In this document: positions 49,456 to 57,794 of the stretch, one piece after another
Layout: every line of letters starts with the position of its first letter
How positions within the stretch are numbered: position 1 is the first letter of the stretch
Assembly: GCF_032484785.1 (NCBI RefSeq)
Contig: NZ_JAUETR010000001.1
Location: 3,165,501-3,229,500 of the forward strand
Length of the DNA stretch: 64,000 nucleotides
Direction: 5' to 3'
From: Bradyrhizobium sp. SZCCHNS1050
GTDB taxonomy: Bacteria; Pseudomonadota; Alphaproteobacteria; Rhizobiales; Xanthobacteraceae
Translations under genes and position numbers: made by a program
Notes under the pieces: model-generated
Databases searched by the model: none
What the model was told of the DNA's origin: nothing
Seen by the model: only the letters and a program-made list of their open reading frames with translations

Positions 49456-51081
49456 ATGGATACGCTGCTGCTCCCGTTTTCGCCGCGCTTCATCGTGCTG
49501 ACGATCTGCGCCACGGCGACCGCTTTGCTGCTGATCCTCGGCATCTACGACCGCAAGATCTTCGATCTCGTCCTGATCCCGCTGTTGATCTTCGGCGCGC
49601 TCACCCTGCTCGGCGTGCGCGACCTCATGCAGAAGAGCCACGCGGTGCTGCGCAACTACCCGATCGCGGCACACCTGCGTTTCCTGCTCGAGGAGATGCG
49701 GCCTGAGATGCGGCAGTATTTCTTCGAGAGCGAGAAGGACGGCATGCCGTTCTCGCGCGACACCCGTGCGGTGGTCTATCAGCGCGCCAAGATGGTGCTC
49801 GACAAGCGCCCGTTCGGCACCCAGGAAGACGTCTACCGCGAGGGCTATGAATGGATGCACCATTCGATGTCGCCCAAGCCGCGTGCGGAGGAAAAATACC
49901 GCATCACCATCGGCGGCCCCGACTGCGCAAAACCCTATTCCGCCTCGGTGTTCAACATCTCGGCGATGAGCTTTGGCGCCCTGAGCCCGAATGCGGTGCG
50001 CGCACTCAATGGTGGCGCCAAGCGCGGCGGCTTCGCGCACGACACCGGCGAGGGCGGCTTCAGCCCGTACCATGCCGAGATGGGCGGCGACATCATCTGG
50101 GAGATCGGATCCGGCTATTTCGGCTGCCGCCGCCATGACGGCACGTTCGACCCCGACGCGTTCGCGCGGGTCGCAGCCGCCGAGCAGATCAAGATGGTCG
50201 AGCTCAAGATCAGCCAGGGCGCCAAGCCCGGCCACGGCGGCGTGCTGCCGGCGGCGAAGGTGTCCGAGGAGATCTCCAAGATCCGCGGCGTCGCGATGGG
50301 CGAGGACTGCATCTCGCCGGCGGCGCACCGCGCGTTCTCGACGCCAACCGGGATGATGCAGTTCATCGGCGAGATGCGGCGGCTGTCGGGCGGCAAGCCG
50401 GCCGGCTTCAAGCTGTGCATTGGCCATCCCTGGGAGTTCCTTGCGATCTGCAAGGCGATGCTGGAGACCGGCATCTATCCCGACTTCATCGTGGTCGACG
50501 GCAATGAGGGCGGCACCGGCGCGGCGCCGCTGGAGTTCATGGACCACCTCGGCATGCCGATGCGCGAGGGCGTCAATTTCGTGCACAATGCGCTGGTCGG
50601 GCTGAACGTCCGCGATCGTATCAAGATCGGCGCCTCCGGCAAGATCGCCACCGCCTTCGACATGGCGCGCGCGATGTCGATCGGCGCCGACTGGTGCAAC
50701 TCGGCGCGCGGCTTCATGTTCGCGCTCGGCTGCATCCAGTCCTTGAGCTGCCACACCGACCGCTGCCCGACGGGCGTCGCGACGCAGGATCCGACGCGCG
50801 CCCGCGCGCTGGTCGTGCCGCACAAGCTCGACCGCGTCTACAACTATCATCACGCGACCCTGCATGCGCTGGCCGAGCTGCTCGCCGCCGCCGGCCTCGA
50901 GCATCCGCAGGATCTGCGGCCCATCCACTTCTCACAGCGGACGTCGACCACCGATGTCTCCTCCTTTGCCAAGCTGTATCCATCGCTGCGGCCGGGCGAA
51001 CTGCTCGAGGGCACCCAGGACGTCCGCTTCCGCGACGCCTGGGCGATGGCGCGAGCCGATACGTTTGCGGCGGTGCAGTGA
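49456..51081 (+). CDS. FMN-binding glutamate-synthase-like (GltB central domain) membrane-anchored protein
   Basis: ATG 49456 behind GAGG gives 541 residues. Two hydrophobic segments start the protein (RFIVLTICATATALLLILGI and FDLVLIPLLIFGALTLLGV), so it is membrane-anchored. The rest matches the FMN barrel of glutamate synthase: MSFGALSPNAVRALNGGAKR, DTGEGGFSPYHAEMGGDIIW, LKISQGAKPGHGGVLPAAKV and DGNEGGTGAAPLEFMDHLG. The Cys pattern C-x5-C-x4-C of the 3Fe-4S site is kept in GCIQSLSCHTDRCPTGVATQ. The glutaminase and C-terminal domains of true GltB are missing, so ammonia or a different substrate and electron route must apply. Function is unknown in this subfamily. Confidence 0.88.
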   Translation: MDTLLLPFSPRFIVLTICATATALLLILGIYDRKIFDLVLIPLLIFGALTLLGVRDLMQKSHAVLRNYPIAAHLRFLLEEMRPEMRQYFFESEKDGMPFSRDTRAVVYQRAKMVLDKRPFGTQEDVYREGYEWMHHSMSPKPRAEEKYRITIGGPDCAKPYSASVFNISAMSFGALSPNAVRALNGGAKRGGFAHDTGEGGFSPYHAEMGGDIIWEIGSGYFGCRRHDGTFDPDAFARVAAAEQIKMVELKISQGAKPGHGGVLPAAKVSEEISKIRGVAMGEDCISPAAHRAFSTPTGMMQFIGEMRRLSGGKPAGFKLCIGHPWEFLAICKAMLETGIYPDFIVVDGNEGGTGAAPLEFMDHLGMPMREGVNFVHNALVGLNVRDRIKIGASGKIATAFDMARAMSIGADWCNSARGFMFALGCIQSLSCHTDRCPTGVATQDPTRARALVVPHKLDRVYNYHHATLHALAELLAAAGLEHPQDLRPIHFSQRTSTTDVSSFAKLYPSLRPGELLEGTQDVRFRDAWAMARADTFAAVQ

Positions 51082-51103
51082 AACGCCTTGCGTGATCGTT
51101 CTT

Positions 51104-51132
51104 GGGAACTTTCCGGCTCCAATTCCATCTAA
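51104..51132 (+). promoter_or_regulatory. ECF-type promoter of the sigma factor gene
   Basis: GGGAAC (51104-51109), 17 bases, ATCTAA (51127-51132). The same arrangement, with ATCCAA, occurs before the DUF4142 gene. GGAAC -35 elements are the mark of ECF sigma promoters, so the sigma factor probably drives its own gene. Confidence 0.65.
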
Positions 51133-51162
51133 GCCACGTGTACTCAGCTTGGATGATCGACA

Positions 51163-51849
51163 ATGCCTTGGACCACAGCGACCACGGTCTCCGCGGCGAC
51201 GAGCGGCGAGAATGACCTGATCCGACGGGCGAAAGCCCGCGACGAGGCGGCCATTCGGGCCATCCTGCAGGCCAACAATCGCCGCCTGTTCCGGATCGCC
51301 CGCGGCATCCTGCGCAACGACAGCGAGGCGGAGGACGTCGTGCAGGAAACCTATGTCCGCGCACTCACCCACCTGGACGCGTTTCGCGGCCAGTCCAGCC
51401 TGTCGACGTGGCTGGTTCGCATCGCGATGAACGAGGCGATGGGGCGGCTGCGCGGGCGGCGACCGGCACTGCAACTGGATGCGGAGCGAGAGAACAAGCC
51501 TCGGGCCGAGGTCATCCAATTTCCCGCCACGTCGAGCGATCCGGAGAAGTCGGTGGCGCAGCGCCAGATCCAGGCCGTTGTCGAACGGGCGATCGATGAC
51601 CTGTCCGAGCCGTTTCGCCTGGTGTTCATCGCCCGCGTGATCGAGGAGATGAGCATCGACGAGACGGCGGACTTGCTCGGATTGAAGCCCGAGACCGTGA
51701 AGACGCGCCTGCATCGCGCCCGCGGCATGTTGCGCGAGAACGTCGAAAAAGAGATCGGTCCCGTCCTTCTGGACGCGTTTCCCTTCGCCGGCCCGCGTTG
51801 CGAGCGGCTGACCGAGGCCGTGCTCGATCGTCTTCGACGTCCGACCTGA
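51163..51849 (+). CDS. ECF-type RNA polymerase sigma factor
   Basis: A 228-residue sigma70-family protein with only regions 2 and 4. Region 2 is FRIARGILRNDSEAEDVVQE followed by TYVRALTHLDAFRGQSSLST and WLVRIAMNEAMGRLR. Region 4 is LSEPFRLVFIARVIEEMSID and ETADLLGLKPETVKTRLHRA. The C-terminal tail DAFPFAGPRCERLTEAVL has the F-x-G-x-RC pattern seen in ECF groups of alphaproteobacteria, ECF26 in my recollection. No anti-sigma gene adjoins it. A DUF4142 gene and a cupredoxin gene follow on the same strand, and matching promoters precede this gene and the DUF4142 gene, so these are its likely targets. Confidence 0.92.
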   Translation: MPWTTATTVSAATSGENDLIRRAKARDEAAIRAILQANNRRLFRIARGILRNDSEAEDVVQETYVRALTHLDAFRGQSSLSTWLVRIAMNEAMGRLRGRRPALQLDAERENKPRAEVIQFPATSSDPEKSVAQRQIQAVVERAIDDLSEPFRLVFIARVIEEMSIDETADLLGLKPETVKTRLHRARGMLRENVEKEIGPVLLDAFPFAGPRCERLTEAVLDRLRRPT

Positions 51850-51857
51850 AGATTCTC

Positions 51858-51886
51858 GGGAACGTCGGCTCCCGCTTTTCATCCAA
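51858..51886 (+). promoter_or_regulatory. Second ECF-type promoter, before the DUF4142 gene
   Basis: GGGAAC (51858-51863), 17 bases, ATCCAA (51881-51886), matching the promoter of the sigma gene in both elements and exactly in spacing. The DUF4142 start is 60 bases downstream. Confidence 0.65.
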
Positions 51887-51945
51887 TCCCTGTGCAGTCA
51901 TTCACCCGCCGGCCACGAGGTCCGGCGGCACAGGAGATGAGAACC

Positions 51946-52467
51946 ATGTTCAAGCATATCGGTACGATCGCCCTCGCGCTCTGCCTCACGAGCAGCGCCG
52001 CCCTGTCGCAGGGCGCCAAGCTCAGCGATCCGCAGATCGCGCATATCGCCTACACCGCCGGCGAAATCGACATAAAGGCGGCGAAGCAGGCCTTGGACAA
52101 GTCCGGCAGCAAGGAGGTCAAGGAGTTCGCGCAAGGCATGGTGCGGGACCACGAGGCGGTCAACAAGCAGGCCCTCGCCCTGGTCAAGAAGCTGAAAGTG
52201 ACGCCGGAAGACAACGACACCAGCCGCGCGCTGTCGAAGCAGGCGAGCGAGAAGCTCGACGAGCTCAGCAAGCTCAAGGGCGCGGCATTCGACAAGGCCT
52301 ATATCGCCAACGAGGTCGCCTACCACAAGACGGTGAACGGCGCGCTGGAGACGCAGCTCATTCCGTCCGCAACCAACGCCGAGCTGAAGGAGTTGCTGCA
52401 GACCGGCCTGAAGCTCTTCCAGGGCCACGAGCAGCACGCCGAGCATGTCGCGGCGGATCTGAAGTAG
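51946..52467 (+). CDS. DUF4142 (ferritin-like helical) exported protein
   Basis: ATG 51946 behind AGGAG gives 173 residues with a signal peptide ending at AALSQGA. The mature part is almost wholly helical and carries the DUF4142 pattern: IAHIAYTAGEIDIKAAKQAL, VKEFAQGMVRDHEAVNKQAL, FDKAYIANEVAYHKTVNGAL and LKLFQGHEQHAEHVAADLK. The His and Glu residues in VRDHEAV, EVAYHKT and GHEQHAEH could hold metal in a ferritin-like four-helix bundle, but no function is proven. It is under the second ECF promoter and is followed after nine bases by a cupredoxin gene. Confidence 0.9.
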   Translation: MFKHIGTIALALCLTSSAALSQGAKLSDPQIAHIAYTAGEIDIKAAKQALDKSGSKEVKEFAQGMVRDHEAVNKQALALVKKLKVTPEDNDTSRALSKQASEKLDELSKLKGAAFDKAYIANEVAYHKTVNGALETQLIPSATNAELKELLQTGLKLFQGHEQHAEHVAADLK

Positions 52468-52476
52468 GACGATCCG

Positions 52477-52794
52477 ATGCTGTCGGGACGCATCACTCTC
52501 GTGAGTGTGGTTGTGCTCGCCGCCATGAGCGTTCCGGCGCGCGCTGCCACGATCCGGATCTTGGTGGACAAGCTCGAATTCTCGCCGGCCGTGGCTTCGG
52601 CCAAGGTCGGCGATACCGTCGAATGGGTCAACAAGGATGCGCTGGCTCATACGGCCACGGCGCGGGATGGCGCCTTCGATGTCACTTTGCCGCCGAGCAA
52701 GACGGTGAGCTCGGTCCTCAAGAAGGCGGGCACGGTCGACTACTACTGCCGCTTTCATCCCAACATGAAGGCGACACTGACCATCGCGCCGTGA
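52477..52794 (+). CDS. Cupredoxin (plastocyanin/amicyanin-like) periplasmic copper protein
   Basis: A 105-residue protein with a signal peptide ending at ARAATI. The mature domain has all four type-1 copper ligands: H58 in DALAHTATA, C91, H94 and M97 in YYCRFHPNMKA. The Greek-key strands read FSPAVASAKVGDTVEWVNKD. It should bind one copper and transfer electrons in the periplasm, or act in copper or oxidative stress handling. It follows the DUF4142 gene closely, so it belongs to the ECF-controlled unit. It converges with the ABC ATPase gene, 11 bases apart. Confidence 0.92.
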   Translation: MLSGRITLVSVVVLAAMSVPARAATIRILVDKLEFSPAVASAKVGDTVEWVNKDALAHTATARDGAFDVTLPPSKTVSSVLKKAGTVDYYCRFHPNMKATLTIAP

Positions 52795-52805
52795 CGCCGT
52801 TGGCC

Positions 52806-54107
52806 TCAATGCGGGTTCTCCAGGCTGAAGGTCTCTGACTGCTCGTCATAGGCGAACAGCTCGGCATAGCGGCCCCATGACACGATGGTGTGCAAGGTCT
52901 CGTCGGCGTAGTGCTCGGACATGTAGTCCTCGAGCTCGATGCGGAAGCGCGCAGCCGGAGCGGCGTGCGAGGGGCGGTCGTCGAGCACGCGGCGGATCAG
53001 CCCCATCAGCGGCACGTTCTCCATCAAATGCTTCGCGAACAGCTTCTTGCGCTCGTCGGTCTCCTGATGGGCGAACCGCCGTCCGTCCTCGGTCAAGGTC
53101 AGGTCGCCTTCACTGAGCTGGGCGAAGCGCAAGAGCTGCAGCGCCTCGGCCAGCGGAAAGATCTCGTCGACCTCGAGCTGCAGATGGCCCGCCAGCACCG
53201 GCAGGTCGGCATGCCCATTATAGGGTTCGCCGGCTAGCGTCTCGATCAGGCCGGAGATCGAGTTCGAGGAGACGTGGTTGAGCACCATGCCCACGCCGGC
53301 GCTGGCGGTGCTCGGCAGCTTCGGCTCGGGCCGCTGCGTCATGCGGGCATAGAGACTGTCGACGAGCTGGCGGAACGCGGGATCGAGCCGGTTGCGCGGA
53401 TGCGGCAGGTCGATCCTGAACTCGGCGGCGACGCGGCCGGGATTGGACGAGAACACCAGGACGCGGTCGCACATCAGCACCGCTTCCTCGATGTTGTGCG
53501 TCACCATCAGCACCGACTTGATCGGCAGCCGGCCGTCGGTCCAGAGATCGACGAGGTCGGTGCGCAGCGTCTCGGCGGTCAGCACGTCCAACGCCGAGAA
53601 CGGTTCATCCATCAGCAGGAGGTCAGGATGCACGACGAGCGCGCGGGCAAAGCCGACGCGCTGGCGCATGCCGCCGGACAGCTCCTTCGGAAAAGCCGAT
53701 TCGAAACCGTCGAGACCTATCAGGTCGATCGCGGCCAGCGCGCGTTTGCGCCGCTCGGCACTGTCGACACCGAGCGCCTCCAGGCCGAGCTCGACGTTCT
53801 GCAGCACGGTGAGCCAGGGAAACAGCGCGAACGACTGGAACACCATGGCGACGCCAACAGGGGGGCCGGCGATGATCTCGCCGCGGCATCGTGCTTCGCC
53901 TGAGGATGGCGACACCAGGCCGGCGATGATCCGCAGCAGGGTCGACTTGCCCGAGCCGGAGCGTCCGAGCAGGCCGACGATTTCGCCGGCTCGGATCGTG
54001 AGGTCGACCTTCTCCAGCACGACGAGATCCTCGCCGCTGCCCTTTGGGAAGAGCCGGCTGACGCTCTTGATCTCGATCAGCGATGTGTCCTTGACCTGGT
54101 CGCGCAT
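52806..54107 (-). CDS. ABC transporter ATP-binding protein with C-terminal AAA-associated domain
   Basis: A 433-residue ATPase of the NitT/TauT group. Walker A GLLGRSGSGKSTLLRIIAGL, Q loop MVFQSFALFPWLTVLQNV, signature FPKELSGGMRQRVGFARAL, Walker B LLLMDEPFSALD, switch His in VLMVTHNIEEAVLMCD. Residues about 285-433 form the extra C-terminal domain known from nitrate/sulfonate-type ATPases (LIETLAGEPYNGHADLPVLA, FPLAEALQLLRFAQLSEGDL, YADETLHTIVSWGRYAELFA), thought to regulate the transporter. It follows the double permease gene after 15 bases. No binding-protein gene adjoins the pair, so cargo is unknown. Confidence 0.9.
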   Translation of the reverse strand: MRDQVKDTSLIEIKSVSRLFPKGSGEDLVVLEKVDLTIRAGEIVGLLGRSGSGKSTLLRIIAGLVSPSSGEARCRGEIIAGPPVGVAMVFQSFALFPWLTVLQNVELGLEALGVDSAERRKRALAAIDLIGLDGFESAFPKELSGGMRQRVGFARALVVHPDLLLMDEPFSALDVLTAETLRTDLVDLWTDGRLPIKSVLMVTHNIEEAVLMCDRVLVFSSNPGRVAAEFRIDLPHPRNRLDPAFRQLVDSLYARMTQRPEPKLPSTASAGVGMVLNHVSSNSISGLIETLAGEPYNGHADLPVLAGHLQLEVDEIFPLAEALQLLRFAQLSEGDLTLTEDGRRFAHQETDERKKLFAKHLMENVPLMGLIRRVLDDRPSHAAPAARFRIELEDYMSEHYADETLHTIVSWGRYAELFAYDEQSETFSLENPH

Positions 54108-54122
54108 GATGATCTCTCCCGG

Positions 54123-55856
54123 TCAGCCGAGCCGCAGCCGGCGCTCGCCGAAGGCATACAGCGGCCGCCACAGCAGCCGGTTGAACAGAGTGACGAGGAT
54201 GCACATCACGGCAATGCCGAGTACCACGCGCGGAAAGTCGCCGCGCTCCGTCGCCGCGGCGATGTAGGCGCCGAGCCCCGACGCCGTCAGATGCGTGTCG
54301 CCCCAGCTCGCGACCTCTGCGACGATCGCCGCGTTCCATGAGCCGCCCGAGGCGGTGATGGCGCCGGTGATGTAATAGGGGAAGATTCCGGGCAGCACGA
54401 CCTTGAACCACCAGCGCCAGCCGGTCAGGTGCAGGCTCGCGGCCGCCTCGCGCAGGTCGGTCGGGAAGGCGCTGGCACCGGCGATGACGTTGAATAGGAT
54501 GTACCATTGCGTGCCCAGGATCATCAGCGGGCTCAGCCAGACATTGGCGTCGAGGCGAAAGCGCACGATCAGCACGACGAACACCGGGAAGGCGAGGTTG
54601 GCCGGGAAGGCGGCGAGGAACTGCGCCAGCGGCTGGATGCGCTCAGCGAGCTTGGGCCGCAGCCCGATCCAGACGCCGACGGGGACCCAGATCAGCGACG
54701 CCAGCCCGATCAGCACCACCACGCGGATCAGCGTGATCAGGCCATAGCCGATGGCGGAGAGGACATCGGCGGGCGCCAGCGTGGCCGAGAGGTAGAGGTA
54801 CGTCTTCCAGCCGGCATAGGCGCAACCGAGAACGACGACGGCGAGCCAGAGGCCGTCGACGAGCTGCGACGGTGGCGCGTGCCGCACCGGGCCGCTCCAG
54901 GTTTTAGGCCAGTTGATCCGCAGGTTCGAGACGGCGCGATTGACCGCGGCGAACGGGACGGACAGCGAGCGCAGCGCGCGGGTGCGCCGGAACAGGTCGA
55001 GCATCCACGAGCTCGGCGGATTGCCCGAGGCGGTCTGCTCGAAGCGGAATTTGTCGGCCCAGGCCACGATCGGACGGAACAGCAGCTGATCGTAGGCGGT
55101 GATGACCAGCAGCATGGTCAGCAGCGCGGCGCCGATCGCGGCGAGATCCTTCTGCTGAATTGCCAGCGCGACGTAGGAGCCGATGCCGGGCAGGGTGACG
55201 GTGGTGTTGCCGACCGTGATCGCCTCGGAGGCCACGACGAAGAACCAGCCGCCGGACATCGACATCATCGCATTCCAGATCAGGCCGGGCATCGCATAGG
55301 GGACGTCGAGCCGCCAGAAGCGCTGCCAGCCGGAGAGGTGGAAGCTGCGCGTCGCCTCCTCCAGATCCTTCGGCACGTTGCGCATCGACTGGTACATGCT
55401 GAAGGTCATGTTCCAGGCCTGGCTGGTGAAGATCGCGAACACGCAGGCGAGCTCGGCGCCCAGCACCTTGCCGGGGAGCAGGTTCATGAAGAACACGACG
55501 GTGAAGGTGAGGAAGCCGAGGATCGGCACCGACTGCAGGATGTCGAGCAGCGGGATCAGCACGATCTCGGCGCGCCGGCTCTTGGCCGCCAGCGCGGCGT
55601 AGACGAAGGTGAACACGAGCGAGCACGCGATCGCGAGCAGCATGCGCAAGGTCGTGCGCAGCGCGTAGAGCGGAAGGTTGGCCGGATCGAGCGACACCGG
55701 GGCGGTATCCAGCGCCGACAGCGGCTGGGTGGTCTGCTCGCCGCCATAGACGATCAGCACCATCGCGCCCACCACGATCACCAGCGCGACCACGTCCCAG
55801 ATGTTGGGACGGACGGCGTCGCGCAGCACTGTGGTCCGGAGCTCCTGAAGCATCAT
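54123..55856 (-). CDS. ABC transporter permease, two fused permease halves
   Basis: From ATG 55856 (a second ATG follows at once) the protein has 577 residues, twice the usual NitT/TauT permease. The first half (about 20-290) has VVALVIVVGAMVLIVYGG, ILQSVPILGFLTFTVVFF and an EAA-like loop EATRSFHLSGWQRFWRLDVP. The second half (about 330-577) has LVDGLWLAVVVLGCAYAGW, LAAFPANLAFPVFVVLIVRF and the loop REAAASLHLTGWRWWFKVVL. So one chain probably forms the whole channel dimer. The ATPase gene follows 15 bases on. Frames reaching to 56324 add non-coding sequence. Confidence 0.9.
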   Translation of the reverse strand: MMLQELRTTVLRDAVRPNIWDVVALVIVVGAMVLIVYGGEQTTQPLSALDTAPVSLDPANLPLYALRTTLRMLLAIACSLVFTFVYAALAAKSRRAEIVLIPLLDILQSVPILGFLTFTVVFFMNLLPGKVLGAELACVFAIFTSQAWNMTFSMYQSMRNVPKDLEEATRSFHLSGWQRFWRLDVPYAMPGLIWNAMMSMSGGWFFVVASEAITVGNTTVTLPGIGSYVALAIQQKDLAAIGAALLTMLLVITAYDQLLFRPIVAWADKFRFEQTASGNPPSSWMLDLFRRTRALRSLSVPFAAVNRAVSNLRINWPKTWSGPVRHAPPSQLVDGLWLAVVVLGCAYAGWKTYLYLSATLAPADVLSAIGYGLITLIRVVVLIGLASLIWVPVGVWIGLRPKLAERIQPLAQFLAAFPANLAFPVFVVLIVRFRLDANVWLSPLMILGTQWYILFNVIAGASAFPTDLREAAASLHLTGWRWWFKVVLPGIFPYYITGAITASGGSWNAAIVAEVASWGDTHLTASGLGAYIAAATERGDFPRVVLGIAVMCILVTLFNRLLWRPLYAFGERRLRLG

Positions 55857-56227
55857 CGGCGTGTCTCGTCTCGTCGTCCGCAGCCATCGGCGGTGGCTGC
55901 GGACGGTGCTTGTCATGGCGTATGGGCTGGTTCGCGCCGGCTGGGGCTGCCGACCGAATCCGTACCCTAAGTGCCCTGTGTGATGGTTTGATATCAAGCG
56001 GCGGCGGCCGGGATCCGGTACCACATGTCGGCCTATCAAAGGATACGCAGGCCGCGTCTTCACGTTCCCGCGACATCGGCTGTCCGGGGTATGCCTGATC
56101 GCGCGCCACTCGCTCGATCTGCGCCTCCGCCGCGTGCGAGGGAGGTCGCATCGCATGGCAGATGCGAAGCGGGTGCGAGAATGCTCCGGCGGGGCGCACT
56201 GTCGTTGCGGCGACAGCACGGGTTCAG
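55857..56227. other. Intergenic stretch with degraded family C repeat
   Basis: No gene is supported. Around 56124-56200 the sequence GAGGGAGGTCGCATCGCATG and GATGCGAAGCGGGTGCGAGA matches the middle of the family C repeat at 26985-27020 in degraded form. GTCGTTGCGGCGAC at 56201-56214 can form a short hairpin just after the stop of the CorC-type gene's convergent side. The left part carries the presumed promoter of the double permease. Confidence 0.45.
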
Positions 56228-57538
56228 CTACCCCACATTCGGCTCGCCGCCCTCCGGCGCGAGCCTGGTCGCCAGGATCTTGTCGATGCGGCGGCCGTCG
56301 AGGTCGATGATCTCGAAGCGCCACCCCTGCAGCTCGAAGCTCTGGCCGACCTCGGGCACGCTGCCGAAGTGCTGCAGCACCAGGCCGGCGACGGTGTGAT
56401 AGCCGCGATGTGGCGGCACCTCGATGGCGAGGACGTCGGCGAACTCGTCGAGCGGCATCCAGCCGGAGACCAGCAGCGAGCCGTCGTCGCGGCGGACGCA
56501 GGCGGGCTCGGGGGGACCCTGCTCGGACGAGAATGCGCCGACGATCGACTCCAGAATATCCGCCGCGGTCACGACGCCTTCGAACGCGCCGTATTCGTCG
56601 TGGACCAGCCCCATATGCACGGGCGCTACCTTGAGGATCGCGATCACGTCGCGCGCATCGACGGTGGAGGGAATGATCGGCACCTCGCGCACCAGGCTGC
56701 GCAGGTCCGGCGTCTCGTCGCGCAGATAGGCCGCCAGCAGGTCCTTGGCCTGGAGCACGCCGATCGGGCGGTCGCGCTCGCCGTCCGACACCGGCAGTCG
56801 CGAATGCGGGCTCCTGGCGAGCAGCTCGCGAATGGCCTTGGGATCGTCGTTGAGGTCGACGACGTCGACCTCGGGACGCGGCGTCATGATGGCGCCGACC
56901 GGGCGGTCGCCGAGCCGCATCACGCCGGCGATCATCTCCTTCTCGCCCGGCTCGAGCACGCCGGCAGTCTCGGCCTCGCGCACCAGATGATGGATCTCCG
57001 CCTCCGAGACCTTCTCCTCGGCCTCGCCGGAACGGCCGAGCAGCGTCAGGATCAGCTTGCCGGAAAGGTCGAGCAGCACGACCAGCGGCAGCGACACCTT
57101 GGCGAGCACCTGCATGGCCGGCGCGACGCGGACGGCAATCGCCTCGGGATCACGCAGCGCGAGCTGCTTCGGCACCAGCTCGCCGACGATCAGCGTGGCA
57201 TAGGTGATGATGGTGACGACCAGGCCGACGCCGACGATGTCGGCGACGGAAGCCGACAGGCCGAGCTCCAGCAGCGATTGCGTCAGGCGCTGGCCGAGCG
57301 TGGCGCCCGAGAACGCGCCGGAGAGCACGCCGACCAGGGTGATGCCGATCTGCACCGTCGACAGGAACCGCCCCGGGTCGGACGCCAGCGTCAGCGCCCG
57401 CCGCGCGCCGGACACGCCTTTCTCGGCCAGCATGGCCAGCCGGGCCGGCCGCGACGAGACGATCGCGAGTTCGGACATCGACAACAGCCCGTTGACGACG
57501 ATGAGGACGACGATGATGGCGAGTTCGACTGAGAGCAT
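56228..57538 (-). CDS. CNNM/CorC/HlyC-family membrane protein (DUF21, CBS pair, CorC domain)
   Basis: ATG 57538 starts a 436-residue protein. The N-terminal DUF21 part has membrane segments LAIIVVLIVVNGLLSMSELA, FLSTVQIGITLVGVLSGAFS and VVTIITYATLIVGELVPKQL. A CBS pair follows (PVGAIMTPRPEVDVVDLNDD, REVPIIPSTVDARDVIAILK), then the C-terminal transporter-associated domain (DGSLLVSGWMPLDEFADVLA). The family takes part in Mg2+/Co2+ or other ion handling, or in membrane repair; substrate specificity cannot be read here. In-frame residues before 57538 are not membrane-like and are excluded. Confidence 0.92.
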   Translation of the reverse strand: MLSVELAIIVVLIVVNGLLSMSELAIVSSRPARLAMLAEKGVSGARRALTLASDPGRFLSTVQIGITLVGVLSGAFSGATLGQRLTQSLLELGLSASVADIVGVGLVVTIITYATLIVGELVPKQLALRDPEAIAVRVAPAMQVLAKVSLPLVVLLDLSGKLILTLLGRSGEAEEKVSEAEIHHLVREAETAGVLEPGEKEMIAGVMRLGDRPVGAIMTPRPEVDVVDLNDDPKAIRELLARSPHSRLPVSDGERDRPIGVLQAKDLLAAYLRDETPDLRSLVREVPIIPSTVDARDVIAILKVAPVHMGLVHDEYGAFEGVVTAADILESIVGAFSSEQGPPEPACVRRDDGSLLVSGWMPLDEFADVLAIEVPPHRGYHTVAGLVLQHFGSVPEVGQSFELQGWRFEIIDLDGRRIDKILATRLAPEGGEPNVG

Positions 57539-57692
57539 TTCGACCTGTGAGCGCCCGAAGGGGCGGGGAATGGAGACAGGTCCTAGCATATGGGGATGGC
57601 AAGCGCCCAATGCCGCATTGCGGTAAGCGCATGGGGGACTGCACCCTGCGGCAGGTCAGCTTGGCGCACCGACGGGCGCATCATCCTCCGCT

Positions 57693-57719
57693 GTCGTCCC
57701 GGCCTTGAGCCCGGACGAC
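57693..57719. repeat. Hairpin of the GTCGTCCCGG/CCGGACGAC type
   Basis: GTCGTCCCGG at 57693-57702 and CCGGACGAC at 57711-57719 form a stem with one unpaired base and an eight-base loop. It lies between the divergent-facing CorC-type start and the porin stop, where it could terminate the porin transcript. Confidence 0.5.
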
Positions 57720-57794
57720 ACCCATTTGTGGCGCGAATTGCGGCTCTCATCGGCGCTCGACTGCCGGCCTCGACGGCGGCGCAGCCTGTCGCCC

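Noticed and set aside
46642..50928. Open frame of 1428 codons on the minus strand
   Set aside because: It runs opposite to fpr, the acyl-CoA synthetase gene and part of the GltB-like gene, all with clear motifs and ribosome sites. Long antisense frames are expected in GC-rich DNA; this one is Arg/His/Gly/Asp rich with no domain.
55857..56324. Extension of the double permease upstream of 55856
   Set aside because: The sequence contains repeat-derived phrases and the end of the CorC-type gene on the same strand; no ribosome site or membrane segments.
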